A stretch of 64,000 bases of DNA. Source: Prevotellaceae bacterium (GTDB taxonomy: Bacteria > Bacteroidota > Bacteroidia > Bacteroidales > Bacteroidaceae). The number at the start of each line of letters is the position of its first letter. Within the stretch, counting starts at the first letter, position 1. Where the stretch lies: the NCBI GenBank assembly GCA_028723455.1, contig JAQYEW010000001.1, forward strand, positions 62,001 to 126,000. Direction: 5' to 3'. A model generated the notes under the pieces. The model was not told the DNA's origin. It worked only from the letters and a program-made list of their open reading frames with translations, and did no database searches. The position numbers were made by a program, and so were the translations under genes. This document shows positions 24,069 to 33,552 of this stretch, piece by piece.

Positions 24069-25154
24069 ATGAAAAAAGCAATTCTTAGGTTACAGGACGG
24101 TACGGAATTCTCCGGCTACTGTTTCGGTGCAGAAACGGCCGTTGCAGGCGAGGTTGTGTTTAACACCGCCATGATGGGGTATCCCGAAAGCATGACCGAC
24201 CCATCGTATGCAGGGCAAATCGTTGTTTTCACCTATCCCCTCGTAGGCAACTATGGCGTTCCCAGTGATGAATGTGCGGAAAACGGGCTAAGCCGTTTCA
24301 TGGAGGGAGACAAAATCCATGTGCGAGCCATTGTCGTAGGCGACTACAGTGCGGAATTCAGCCATTGGAACGCGAAAGAAAGTTTGGATGCATGGATGAA
24401 ACGCGAAGGCATACCAGGCATCACGGGCATTGACACAAGAGAGCTGACCAAAGTGTTGCGGGAACATGGCGTCATGATGGGTTCATTGGTGCCTGAAGGC
24501 ATGGAATCGCCCAAAGCGCAGTACGAAGGGGTTAATTTCGTATCGCAGGTAAGTTGCCAGGAAGTTACTACTTACCAACCCACCTCAGAACCCATCGGAA
24601 AGAAAGTAGTGCTTGTTGACTGCGGGGTCAAACACAACATTATCCGCTCGCTGCTTGAGCGTGGCGTTGAGGTGATTCGCGTGCCTTGGGATTACGATTT
24701 CAACCAACTGGACTTTGACGCCCTCTTCTTGGCAAACGGCCCCGGCGACCCGGAGACCTGTAAGCCCACAGTGGATAACATACGCAAATTCCTCCAGCAT
24801 CCGAAGGTACGTCCCTGCATGGGTATCTGCATGGGTAATCAGCTGTTGGCCAAAGCCGCCGGAGCACGCATCTACAAGCTCAAGTACGGACATCGTAGCC
24901 ACAACCAACCCGTGCGTCAGGCGGGCACCAACAGATGCTTCATCACAACGCAGAACCACGGCTATGCCGTTGACGCATCCACCATGTCCAATGACTGGGA
25001 GCCCCTGTTCGAGAACATGAACGACGGAAGCAACGAAGGTGTGCGGCACAAAACGAATCCCTGGTTCAGCGCTCAGTTCCATCCCGAGGCATGCGCAGGC
25101 CCACTGGACACGATGTTCCTCTTCGACGAGTTTGTTAATGCATTGAAAAAATAA
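24069..25154 (+). CDS. carA: Carbamoyl-phosphate synthase small subunit
   Basis: Glutamine amidotransferase subunit of 361 residues; it hydrolyses glutamine and passes ammonia to CarB for carbamoyl phosphate (pyrimidines and arginine). The N-terminal CarA domain contains LEDGTEFSG-like LQDGTEFSGYCFGAE and the NTAMMGYPESMTDPSY segment. The class I GATase domain has its nucleophile Cys at about 254 in MGICMGNQLL and the His-Glu pair in QFHPEA (about 336-341). It is 17 bases upstream of carB. Expression probably depends on the leader attenuator. Confidence 0.97.
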   Translation: MKKAILRLQDGTEFSGYCFGAETAVAGEVVFNTAMMGYPESMTDPSYAGQIVVFTYPLVGNYGVPSDECAENGLSRFMEGDKIHVRAIVVGDYSAEFSHWNAKESLDAWMKREGIPGITGIDTRELTKVLREHGVMMGSLVPEGMESPKAQYEGVNFVSQVSCQEVTTYQPTSEPIGKKVVLVDCGVKHNIIRSLLERGVEVIRVPWDYDFNQLDFDALFLANGPGDPETCKPTVDNIRKFLQHPKVRPCMGICMGNQLLAKAAGARIYKLKYGHRSHNQPVRQAGTNRCFITTQNHGYAVDASTMSNDWEPLFENMNDGSNEGVRHKTNPWFSAQFHPEACAGPLDTMFLFDEFVNALKK

Positions 25155-25171
25155 TCTGCGAAAAGAAAGCT

Positions 25172-28100
25172 ATGAATCAAATGATAAAGAAGGTTTTACT
25201 TTTGGGTAGCGGAGCCCTGAAAATTGGCGAAGCAGGAGAATTTGACTACAGTGGCAGCCAGGCCTTGAAAGCATTGAAGGAAGAGGGCGTAGAGACCATC
25301 CTCATCAACCCCAACATTGCGACCGTACAGACTTCGGAAGGTGTTGCCGACCAAATTTATTATCTGCCCGTAACACCCTATTTCGTAGAACGCGTCATAG
25401 AGAAGGAGCGCCCTCAGGGTATTCTGCTCAGCTTCGGAGGCCAGACAGCCTTGAACTGTGGTGTGGAATTGCACAAGAGCGGTGTGCTGGAGAAATATAA
25501 CGTGCAGGTTTTGGGCACACCCGTTAAGGCCATCATTGATACAGAAGACCGTGAACTCTTTGTACAGCGTCTGGACGAAATCGGCGTAAAAACCATCAAG
25601 AGCCAGGCATGCGAAAACATGGAAGAAGCCTGCAAGGCCGCCAAAGAGCTGGGCTATCCTGTAATCATACGCGCCGCCTATGCACTTGGAGGTTTGGGCA
25701 GCGGATTCTGCGACAACGAGGAGGAACTGAGACGTTTGGCAGAAAAAGCCTTCTCGTTCAGTCCGCAAGTACTCGTTGAGAAAAGCCTGAAAGGTTGGAA
25801 AGAAATAGAATACGAGGTAGTACGCGACCGCTTTGACAACTGCATTACGGTATGTAACATGGAGAATTTCGACCCTCTCGGCATCCATACCGGAGAAAGT
25901 ATCGTGATCGCTCCCAGCCAAACGCTTACCAATAGCGAATATCACAAGCTGCGCGCCCTGGCCATCAAGATTATCCGCCATATTGGCATTATCGGAGAGT
26001 GTAACGTACAGTATGCCTTTGACCCCGAAAGTGAAGATTATCGCGTGATTGAAGTTAATGCAAGACTTTCCCGCAGTTCTGCACTTGCCTCAAAAGCAAC
26101 AGGATATCCCTTGGCATTCGTTGCTGCCAAACTGGGGTTGGGATATGGACTCTTCGATCTGAAAAACAGCGTAACGAAAACCACCACCGCATTCTTTGAG
26201 CCAGCCCTTGATTATGTTGTCTGCAAAATTCCACGATGGGATTTGGGAAAGTTCCGTGGCGTTGACCGCGAACTGGGTAGCAGCATGAAGAGCGTGGGCG
26301 AAGTGATGGCCATTGGCCGAACCTTTGAAGAAGCCATTCAGAAGGGCCTGCGCATGATAGGACAAGGTATGCACGGATTTGTAGGTAACAAAGACTTTGA
26401 TCTCGAAGATCTGGATGCTGCCCTCCAAGCGCCAACGGACAAGCGCATCTTTGTTATCGAGAAGGCTTTCCTCGCAGGCTACAGCGTGGACCAAGTCCAT
26501 CAGCTCACAAAGATTGACAAATGGTTTTTGCAGAAGCTGTTGAACATCTACAACATCAACAATGACCTGCGTCAACAAAGCCTGGAAAGCCTTTGTCCGG
26601 AACTATTACGTAAGGCCAAGGTATATGGATTCACGGATTTCCAAATAGCACGCGCCCTGGGCATGGAGCAGGAAATGGATATTGAAAAGGCACTGTTGGC
26701 GGTTAGAACAAAGCGTAAGAGCTTAGGCATTATTCCCTATGTAAAGCAAATAGATACGTTAGCTGCGGAATACCCTGCTCAGACAAACTATCTCTACCTG
26801 ACCTATAACGCCACTGCACATGACGTAAGCTATGAACACGACAAGCTAAGCATCATTGTACTTGGTTCTGGGGCCTATCGCATCGGCAGCTCGGTAGAGT
26901 TCGACTGGTGTGGCGTGCAGGCATTGAATACCATTCGCAAACAAGGCTACCGCTCGGTGATGATTAACTACAACCCCGAAACGGTAAGCACGGATTATGA
27001 CATGTGCGACCGCCTTTATTTCGACGAGCTGAGCTTTGAACGCGTTTTGGATATTATCGACCTGGAATCTCCCCGCGGCGTAATTGTAAGCACGGGCGGA
27101 CAGATACCCAACAATCTGGCGTTGAAGCTTGACCATCAACAAGTGCCAATCCTTGGCACACAAGCCAAATACATTGATAATGCGGAGGACCGCGACAAAT
27201 TCTCGGCCATGCTCGACCGCATAGGAGTCGACCAGCCCGAATGGAGTGCGCTGACATCCATGGAGGATGTTTCGGACTTCGTTAAACGAGTTGGTTTCCC
27301 CGTACTTGTACGTCCCAGCTACGTACTTTCCGGAGCGGCCATGAATGTATGTTCAAACGAAGAAGAGCTCGAACGCTTCCTCACTTTGGCCGCTAACGTA
27401 TCGAAGAAGCACCCTGTTGTCGTCTCCAAATTCATGCAGAACACGAAGGAGGTCGAAATGGATGCCGTAGCGCAAAACGGAGAAATCATGGCTTATGCCA
27501 TCTCTGAGCACATTGAGTTTGCGGGCGTACACTCCGGCGACGCTACCATTCAGTTCCCTGCACAAAAGCTCTATGTCGAAACCGTTCGGCGTATCAAGAA
27601 AATCAGTGCTCAGATTGCACGCGAACTGAACATATCAGGCCCCTTCAACATTCAATACCTGGCACGCGAAAACGAGATTAAGGTCATTGAGTGCAACCTA
27701 CGTGCATCACGTTCTTTCCCCTTTGTGAGCAAAGTGTTGAAAGTAAACCTCATTGAACTGGCCACCCGTGTAATGCTCGGACTACCCGTAAAGAAACTTG
27801 AAAAGAGTTTCTTCGATTTCGATTACGTAGGCATCAAGGCCAGCCAATTCTCCTTCAACCGTCTTCAAAAGGCAGATCCCGTCTTAGGTGTAGACATGAG
27901 TTCTACGGGCGAGGTAGGTTGTCTCGGTCCCGACACGAACAGTGCCTTATTGCTGGCCATGCTGTCTGTGGGACATCGTATCCCCCAAAAGAACATTCTC
28001 CTTTCAACCGGAGGTGCCAAGGAAAAGGCCAGTCTGCTGGACACTGCGAAGATGCTGCGCGAGCATGGATATAATCTATATGCAACGGGGGGAACCAGCC

Positions 28101-28393
28101 GCTACCTAAAAGAAAACGGTGTTGAGAATACGCTGGTATATTGGCCCAGCGAAGAAGGGCTACAACCTCAGGCGCTTGATTTAATGCATGAGCACAAGAT
28201 CGACATGGTTGTGAACATTCCCAAAGACCTCACGACACACGAACTGACCAATGGTTACAAGATTCGCCGTACAGCTGTCGACAGGAATATCCCTCTCATC
28301 ACAAACAGTCGTCTGGCAGCTGCCTTCTGCAATGCTTTCTGCACGCTCAAGATTGAAGACCTGCCCATCGAGAGTTGGAGCGAATACAAATAA
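25172..28393 (+). CDS. carB: Carbamoyl-phosphate synthase large subunit
   Basis: Synthetase of 1073 residues made of two homologous ATP-grasp halves: the N-terminal half (about 1-400) carboxy-phosphate-forming, the C-terminal half (about 550-930) carbamate-phosphorylating. It opens with KKVLLLGSGALKIGEAGEFD and repeats IIVLGSGAYRIGSSVEFDW at about 563. The allosteric MGS-like domain follows (about 940-1073; ILLSTGGAKEKASLL, NLYATGGTSRYL), where UMP and ornithine bind in characterised enzymes. Full length and intact; start fixed by the family opening. Terminator 22 bases after the stop. Confidence 0.98.
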   Translation: MNQMIKKVLLLGSGALKIGEAGEFDYSGSQALKALKEEGVETILINPNIATVQTSEGVADQIYYLPVTPYFVERVIEKERPQGILLSFGGQTALNCGVELHKSGVLEKYNVQVLGTPVKAIIDTEDRELFVQRLDEIGVKTIKSQACENMEEACKAAKELGYPVIIRAAYALGGLGSGFCDNEEELRRLAEKAFSFSPQVLVEKSLKGWKEIEYEVVRDRFDNCITVCNMENFDPLGIHTGESIVIAPSQTLTNSEYHKLRALAIKIIRHIGIIGECNVQYAFDPESEDYRVIEVNARLSRSSALASKATGYPLAFVAAKLGLGYGLFDLKNSVTKTTTAFFEPALDYVVCKIPRWDLGKFRGVDRELGSSMKSVGEVMAIGRTFEEAIQKGLRMIGQGMHGFVGNKDFDLEDLDAALQAPTDKRIFVIEKAFLAGYSVDQVHQLTKIDKWFLQKLLNIYNINNDLRQQSLESLCPELLRKAKVYGFTDFQIARALGMEQEMDIEKALLAVRTKRKSLGIIPYVKQIDTLAAEYPAQTNYLYLTYNATAHDVSYEHDKLSIIVLGSGAYRIGSSVEFDWCGVQALNTIRKQGYRSVMINYNPETVSTDYDMCDRLYFDELSFERVLDIIDLESPRGVIVSTGGQIPNNLALKLDHQQVPILGTQAKYIDNAEDRDKFSAMLDRIGVDQPEWSALTSMEDVSDFVKRVGFPVLVRPSYVLSGAAMNVCSNEEELERFLTLAANVSKKHPVVVSKFMQNTKEVEMDAVAQNGEIMAYAISEHIEFAGVHSGDATIQFPAQKLYVETVRRIKKISAQIARELNISGPFNIQYLARENEIKVIECNLRASRSFPFVSKVLKVNLIELATRVMLGLPVKKLEKSFFDFDYVGIKASQFSFNRLQKADPVLGVDMSSTGEVGCLGPDTNSALLLAMLSVGHRIPQKNILLSTGGAKEKASLLDTAKMLREHGYNLYATGGTSRYLKENGVENTLVYWPSEEGLQPQALDLMHEHKIDMVVNIPKDLTTHELTNGYKIRRTAVDRNIPLITNSRLAAAFCNAFCTLKIEDLPIESWSEYK

Positions 28394-28415
28394 ATGACAT
28401 AAATCAAGCAAATCA

Positions 28416-28453
28416 GGCAAGGAAAGCAGATTTTTCTGTTTTCCTTGCCTTTT
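28416..28453 (+). terminator. Intrinsic terminator of carAB
   Basis: GGCAAGGAAA pairs with TTTTCCTTGCC, with an inner CAGA/TCTG stem, followed by T4. Confidence 0.85.
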
Positions 28454-28467
28454 CAATAAAAATACAC

Positions 28468-28475
28468 TATATTTG
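28468..28475 (+). promoter_or_regulatory. Bacteroidetes -7 box for the fabD operon
   Basis: TATATTTG, 36 bases before the fabD ATG and just after the carAB terminator. Confidence 0.55.
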
Positions 28476-28511
28476 TCCGAAATTTAAACAAAAAAAAGGT
28501 AAAAAGCATCT

Positions 28512-29405
28512 ATGAACGCATTTGTATTTCCCGGACAGGGAGCGCAGTTCTCCGGCATGGGCAAGGACTTGTACGAGAGCAACGAAACAGCGAAGGAACT
28601 TTTCGAACTGGCAAATAACATTTTGGGCTTCCGCATTACGGACATTATGTTCGAAGGCTCTGCCGAAGACCTGAAACAGACCAAGGTTACCCAGCCTGCC
28701 GTGTTCCTGCACAGCGTCATCAGCGCCATCTGCCTGGGCGACCAATTCAATCCTGACATGGTAGGCGGCCATAGTTTGGGCGAATTCAGTGCGTTGGTCG
28801 CCAGTGGTGCTCTTCGTTTTGAGGACGGTTTGAAATTGGTTCACCAGCGTGCCTTGGCCATGCAAAAGGCATGCGAGATGGTACCCGGCACCATGGCCGC
28901 GATTATCGGCTTAGAGGACGAAAAAATAGAGCAAATCTGCGCTGAAGTAAGCACGGAGGAAAAGCCTGTTGTTTGCGCCAACTACAACAATCCCGGACAA
29001 CTTGTAATCAGCGGCAACAAAGAGGCTGTTGAAGTTGCTTGTGAAAAGTTGAAAGAAGCAGGTGCAAAGCGTGCTCTGATGTTGCCTGTCGGCGGTGCTT
29101 TCCACTCTCCTTTGATGCAGCCTGCCAAGGAAGAACTACAAGCAGCTATCGAGGCCACCACATTCAGCACCCCGAAGTGTCCCGTTTATCAGAATGTTGA
29201 CGGCAAGGCTCACACAGACGCTGAAGAAATCAAGCAGAACCTGATCGCACAGCTTACCGCCAGCGTACGTTGGACACAAGAGGTGGAGAATATGCTGAAG
29301 GCTGGCGCCACCACTTTTACGGAGTGCGGCCCCGGCAAGGCTCTCCAAGGCATGATTGCGAAAATTGCCAAGGGAGTTGATGGAGTTACCATTTCAGGTG
29401 TGTAA
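28512..29405 (+). CDS. fabD: Malonyl-CoA:ACP transacylase
   Basis: Loads malonate onto acyl carrier protein for fatty-acid elongation; 297 residues, cytoplasmic. It opens AFVFPGQGAQFSGMGKDLY. The nucleophile is S88 in GGHSLGE and the catalytic His is H198 in GGAFHSPLM. The C-terminus has TECGPGKALQGM, as in MCAT enzymes. No other fab genes are adjacent; two glycoside hydrolase genes follow 20 bases later instead. Confidence 0.96.
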   Translation: MNAFVFPGQGAQFSGMGKDLYESNETAKELFELANNILGFRITDIMFEGSAEDLKQTKVTQPAVFLHSVISAICLGDQFNPDMVGGHSLGEFSALVASGALRFEDGLKLVHQRALAMQKACEMVPGTMAAIIGLEDEKIEQICAEVSTEEKPVVCANYNNPGQLVISGNKEAVEVACEKLKEAGAKRALMLPVGGAFHSPLMQPAKEELQAAIEATTFSTPKCPVYQNVDGKAHTDAEEIKQNLIAQLTASVRWTQEVENMLKAGATTFTECGPGKALQGMIAKIAKGVDGVTISGV

Positions 29406-29425
29406 AAAGCTTTAGCAACATAACA

Positions 29426-31108
29426 ATGAGCAATCAGAAGATTGTCATTTATCAGGTATTCACACGCCTTTTCGGCAATGAGGTACGCACGACAAAGCCT
29501 TGGGGCACCAAGACTGAAAACGGTTGTGGCAAAATGGACGATTTCACGCCTTATGCCCTGCAGCAGATTGTCGGCTTGGGTGCCACACATATTTGGTATA
29601 CCGGACTACTTGAACATGCTACGCAAACCGACTATTCTCATTTCGGCATCCGGAAAGACCATCCGGGTGTGGTAAAGGGAATAGCAGGTTCGCCCTATGC
29701 CATCAAGGATTATTACGATATTGACCCCGACCTTGCTACAAGCGTACCAGCCCGCATGAACGAGTTCGAAGCCTTGGTTAAGCGTACAAAAGAAGCAGGG
29801 CTGAAGATAGTAATTGACTTCGTCCCCAATCATGTTACACGCGAATACCATAGCGATGCAAAACCTGATGGTGTGCGCGACCTGGGCGAGGACGACAACA
29901 AAGACCAAAGCTTTAGCACTCAGAATAATTTCTACTATAAACCCGGCGAAAGTCTTCACGCCACAGACTTCGATATCCGCGGATATTGGGAATATCCCGC
30001 CCGTGCAACGGGCAATGATGTCTTTAGCGCTTGGGTGTCCCGCAACGATTGGTACGAGACAATCAAACTAAACTATGGCGTCGATTATCAGAACGGCCAT
30101 CAATGCCACTTCGACCCTATTCCCTCTACGTGGAACAAAATGCTTGACGTTTTGCTCTTTTGGTCTGGCAAGGGCGTTGATGCTTTCCGGTGTGATATGG
30201 CAGAGATGGTTCCTGTTGAGTTTTGGGGATGGGCTATCCGAAAAGTAAAAGACCAATACCCCCACATCATCTTTATTGCCGAGGTATATAACCCTGCGCA
30301 ATATCGCAAATATATCCATGAAGGGCTTTTTGATTATCTTTATGATAAGGTTGGTCTTTATGACACCCTGCGAAATGTAATATGTGGCAATGCCAGCGCA
30401 ACGGAAATCACACGCTGTTGGCAGAGCGTTGACGACATCCGGGAACACATGCTTGCCTTCCTTGAAAACCATGATGAGCAGCGGCTTGCCAGTGAATTCT
30501 TTGCCGGCAACTCCCAGATGGGACGTGCACCGCTGATTGTCGCTTCCTGCATGGGCACGAATCCCATGATGATTTATTTCGGACAGGAACTGGGCGAGCG
30601 TGGCATGGACGAGGAGGGATTCAGTGGACGAGACGGACGAACCTCCATCTTTGATTACTGGACGGTGGATAAGATTCGGCGTTGGCGCAATCAGGGACAG
30701 TTCAACAACCGCAAACTAACTCCCGACGAAGTAAGCCTGCAACAATTCTATAGTCGCGTGCTCCATCTTTGTAATGAGGAAGAGGTGTTGCGCGAGGGCG
30801 AGTTCTATGACTTGATGTACGCGAATCTGGACAATCCGAACTTCAACCCCGCCAAGCAATACGCCTTTATACGTCGAAAGGAGAAAACACTTATGCTGAT
30901 TGTCGCTAATTTTGACAACAAGGATGCTTTGGTAGAAGTGAATATCCCCAAGCACATCTTTGAATTCTATCGCTTAAAGGAAACGGAATACATCAAGGCT
31001 GAAGGCTTGCTAACGGGTTCACCCCATCACATTTCCTTCTCGCCAAATCAACCGACGAAGCTACTTGTACCCGGACATAACGGGCGTATTTTAAAATTTA
31101 CTTTATGA
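29426..31108 (+). CDS. GH13 alpha-amylase-family enzyme, cytoplasmic
   Basis: Alpha-glucan-active enzyme of 560 residues without a signal peptide, so probably acting on storage glycogen or imported maltooligosaccharides. The four GH13 regions are present: VIDFVPNHV; GVDAFRCDMAEM with the nucleophile D257; FIAEVYN with the acid E286; FLENHDEQR with D350. A C-terminal beta-domain follows from about 470. Hydrolase versus transferase cannot be told from the motifs. It lies 20 bases after fabD and overlaps the GH43-like gene by 4 bases (ATGA). Confidence 0.9.
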   Translation: MSNQKIVIYQVFTRLFGNEVRTTKPWGTKTENGCGKMDDFTPYALQQIVGLGATHIWYTGLLEHATQTDYSHFGIRKDHPGVVKGIAGSPYAIKDYYDIDPDLATSVPARMNEFEALVKRTKEAGLKIVIDFVPNHVTREYHSDAKPDGVRDLGEDDNKDQSFSTQNNFYYKPGESLHATDFDIRGYWEYPARATGNDVFSAWVSRNDWYETIKLNYGVDYQNGHQCHFDPIPSTWNKMLDVLLFWSGKGVDAFRCDMAEMVPVEFWGWAIRKVKDQYPHIIFIAEVYNPAQYRKYIHEGLFDYLYDKVGLYDTLRNVICGNASATEITRCWQSVDDIREHMLAFLENHDEQRLASEFFAGNSQMGRAPLIVASCMGTNPMMIYFGQELGERGMDEEGFSGRDGRTSIFDYWTVDKIRRWRNQGQFNNRKLTPDEVSLQQFYSRVLHLCNEEEVLREGEFYDLMYANLDNPNFNPAKQYAFIRRKEKTLMLIVANFDNKDALVEVNIPKHIFEFYRLKETEYIKAEGLLTGSPHHISFSPNQPTKLLVPGHNGRILKFTL

Positions 31109-32094
31109 AACTTAACCAATTACTACCGACCGTGGCAGTCGCAGCTCTCCTGCTGACCTCCACGGTCGGCTTGGCAAAGAGAAAGCATACCGTGAAAATT
31201 CAAAACGGCCTGTTGTGGATGGACACGGAGGGACGTTCAGTACAGGCACACGGAGGAAACATCATCCGGCACAATGGTCGCTGGTGGCTCATTGGCGAGG
31301 ACCGATCTTCAAGCTGGAATCCGGACGTTAACCTATACAGCAGTAAAGATCTTCAGACATGGAAATTTGAAGGAAAGGTTCTTGAGAACGGTGTAACGCA
31401 TCCCGAACTGGGTCGTACACGAATGATAGAACGTCCCAAACTGATGTATAACAAAACGACCAGGAAGTTTGTTATCTGGTGTCATTGGGAAGCGAAGGAC
31501 TATAGTGCCAGCGAAGCTGGCGTTTTCGAGTCAGACGCAATCACAGGACCCTATAAAACCGTATGGACAGGGCGTCCTCTGGACACAAAATCACGCGACT
31601 GCAACATCTTTCAGGATATTGACGGCACAGCCTACTTCATCTCCACAACAGACGAAAACACCAATCTCGGTCTTTTCAAACTTTCCCCCGATTATCATCA
31701 AGCCGTTTCCAAGACCCTCCTGCAAGAAGGGCAGCGACGTGAAGCCCCAGCCATTGTGAATATTGACGGCCTCTATTACATGATCAGCAGCGCATGCACC
31801 GGTTGGGATCCCAATCAGGCAAAACTGACGACCAGCCGTAGTCTGGAGTCGGGCTGGACTCCCTTGGAGAACATCGGAGACCGCATTGCTTTCGACACAC
31901 AAGCATCCAGCATCCTGACGATTCAGGGAACCCAAGGAACAACCTACATATATGTAGGCGACCGGTGGATGGATCCAGACTTGCCCAACAGCAAAATCAT
32001 CATGCTGCCCATTGAATTTGAAAATGGCAAGATGGTGCTTCGCTGGCGCGAAAGCTGGACATTAGACCTCAAACGAGGAACGTGGAGCGACTGA
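31105..32094 (+). CDS. Secreted GH43-like glycosidase
   Basis: Five-bladed propeller-type glycosidase of 329 residues. The N-terminus (KLNQLLPTVAVAALLLTSTVGLAK) is a signal peptide. AHGGNIIRHNGRWWLIGED (48-66) is a typical GH43 first blade. E109 in IERPKLMYN fits the acid position of exo-beta-1,3-galactanase-type members (subfamily 24), with D165 in SRDCNIFQDIDG and E213 in REAPAIV also conserved. Galactan specificity is inferred from recall of that subfamily. It is translationally coupled to the GH13 gene although one product is cytoplasmic and the other exported. Confidence 0.8.
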   Translation: MKLNQLLPTVAVAALLLTSTVGLAKRKHTVKIQNGLLWMDTEGRSVQAHGGNIIRHNGRWWLIGEDRSSSWNPDVNLYSSKDLQTWKFEGKVLENGVTHPELGRTRMIERPKLMYNKTTRKFVIWCHWEAKDYSASEAGVFESDAITGPYKTVWTGRPLDTKSRDCNIFQDIDGTAYFISTTDENTNLGLFKLSPDYHQAVSKTLLQEGQRREAPAIVNIDGLYYMISSACTGWDPNQAKLTTSRSLESGWTPLENIGDRIAFDTQASSILTIQGTQGTTYIYVGDRWMDPDLPNSKIIMLPIEFENGKMVLRWRESWTLDLKRGTWSD

Positions 32095-32095
32095 C

Positions 32096-33412
32096 TTAGA
32101 AATCATAATTCACACCCAAGGAGAGCCACTCACGCATCATCCAATAGCCATTATCGCCACGGAAGCGCGTACTGCTATCATCAAAGCGAGGATAGAAGAA
32201 AAACTCGGAACTGAGATATTTGTTTATGGTAAAGCGGACTTTGTTTTCCCATTGAACCTGAACGTAATCCAAGTTTGTAAAATAGTACAGCTTGCTGTTC
32301 CACTTCACGTTCTTGCAGATATCCCAGTCAAACTCCCACTTTATACTGGGGCCAAAGTTATGAAAAGACTTGCGGCCTTCCTTGATACCATAACGGGAAC
32401 GTAGCCCCATGTCCGTGGGGTCATAGGAAACAAAACGCATATTGTAAGCAACAGGAGCAAGATAGAGCGAACCATGAAAGCGTTCTTTCTTGCTCTTGAA
32501 CTTATAATCCATACCGACCGATACGTCCAGATAAAGAGGGGCCATAAAACCAGAGATATACTTCTCTGAGTTCGTATTGAAGTTCTTGAACATTTGAGTA
32601 CTTGCCTGAACCTCACCCGCATAATTCCAGTTCTTTGCCGCTTTGTAACCGACACGGCTTGTGGCACGAATCAGGTTGTTCGTAACGCGGGGGTTGTGCA
32701 CCGTATCGCTACTCGTTTGAAAGCCCAACTGAAACTCCAGACGGTTGTTCCATTGCAGCTTCTTCTTGTTGTCGTAATTTGCCTCCAATGTCAATTGTGC
32801 CTGCGCAGCATAGTTGTTCTCGCCACCTTTGTACCAGTTTTCCGAGAAATAACTCTGAGTAAACTGGAACGAACCATTTCCTTTGAACACCCAAAACTTT
32901 GGCTTGTGAGCTTCCACAACCACAGGCTCGGCAACATCGTTTCCCAGATCCACAGGAACTGCCTTATCCGTCAGTTTAGCACCACTGGTGATGGGCGCCA
33001 TACTTTCCTGCTGCAAGCGAGTCTCACTGAGAAACTGCTCTGCCGTGTGATGAATCAAACTGGGGTTACTGACATACATGCGAGCCAACTGTGCATCGGA
33101 TGCAGAAATAAGCGGATTCACGTTCCCATGCTGACTCCATTGGGGGAGAAGCATACGGTTGAGCGCATCATTATATAAGGTGCCGCTTGTGAGCATACGA
33201 TAAAAATAGGGATTAAAAGTAACACGACTTTGCCCTACGCCAGCATGCAGATCGGCCTGACGGCGTTGTTGGCTCAGTTTGCTTAACTCCCTCGTATATG
33301 CACTTAAAGTAGAATCTTTACGCACAGGTGTCGTAGGAGCAGAAACAGACGAAGGCATCGCTGACACCGTTAGGCTGATGACAAGAGACAGAACAGATAA
33401 GAAAGTACGCAT
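32096..33412 (-). CDS. DUF3078 family outer-membrane-type protein
   Basis: Exported protein of 438 residues with a signal peptide (RTFLSVLSLVISLTVSAMP). Residues about 170-438 match DUF3078: SQFTQSYFSENWYKGGENN-like FTQSYFSENWYKGGENNYAA (read in parts), then repeated aromatic-alternating strands ending LSLGVNYDF. The final Phe and strand pattern suggest a beta-barrel or lipid-facing sheet in the outer membrane. The first 150 residues are polar and unassigned. Function unknown. It is divergent from yidC, with promoters between, and convergent with the GH43-like gene at a 1-base gap. Confidence 0.85.
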   Translation of the reverse strand: MRTFLSVLSLVISLTVSAMPSSVSAPTTPVRKDSTLSAYTRELSKLSQQRRQADLHAGVGQSRVTFNPYFYRMLTSGTLYNDALNRMLLPQWSQHGNVNPLISASDAQLARMYVSNPSLIHHTAEQFLSETRLQQESMAPITSGAKLTDKAVPVDLGNDVAEPVVVEAHKPKFWVFKGNGSFQFTQSYFSENWYKGGENNYAAQAQLTLEANYDNKKKLQWNNRLEFQLGFQTSSDTVHNPRVTNNLIRATSRVGYKAAKNWNYAGEVQASTQMFKNFNTNSEKYISGFMAPLYLDVSVGMDYKFKSKKERFHGSLYLAPVAYNMRFVSYDPTDMGLRSRYGIKEGRKSFHNFGPSIKWEFDWDICKNVKWNSKLYYFTNLDYVQVQWENKVRFTINKYLSSEFFFYPRFDDSSTRFRGDNGYWMMREWLSLGVNYDF

Positions 33413-33452
33413 GCGCTATTTAGGAATTATCTTTTTGACGTATTTGTATCAG

Positions 33453-33460
33453 CAAAGGTA
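33453..33460 (-). promoter_or_regulatory. Bacteroidetes -7 box for the DUF3078 gene
   Basis: TACCTTTG on the minus strand, 40 bases before the start codon. Confidence 0.6.
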
Positions 33461-33502
33461 GCAATTTAAAGCGAGAAATACCAACAAACGGTTTCTTTTT
33501 TG

Positions 33503-33510
33503 TACCTTTG
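33503..33510 (+). promoter_or_regulatory. Bacteroidetes -7 box for the yidC operon
   Basis: TACCTTTG. It places the transcript start near 33517, so ATG 33553 is used rather than 33526, which would leave almost no leader. Confidence 0.6.
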
Positions 33511-33552
33511 TAGATTGGAAAAACATTGTGGCAAACAAAAACAAAAACAAAT

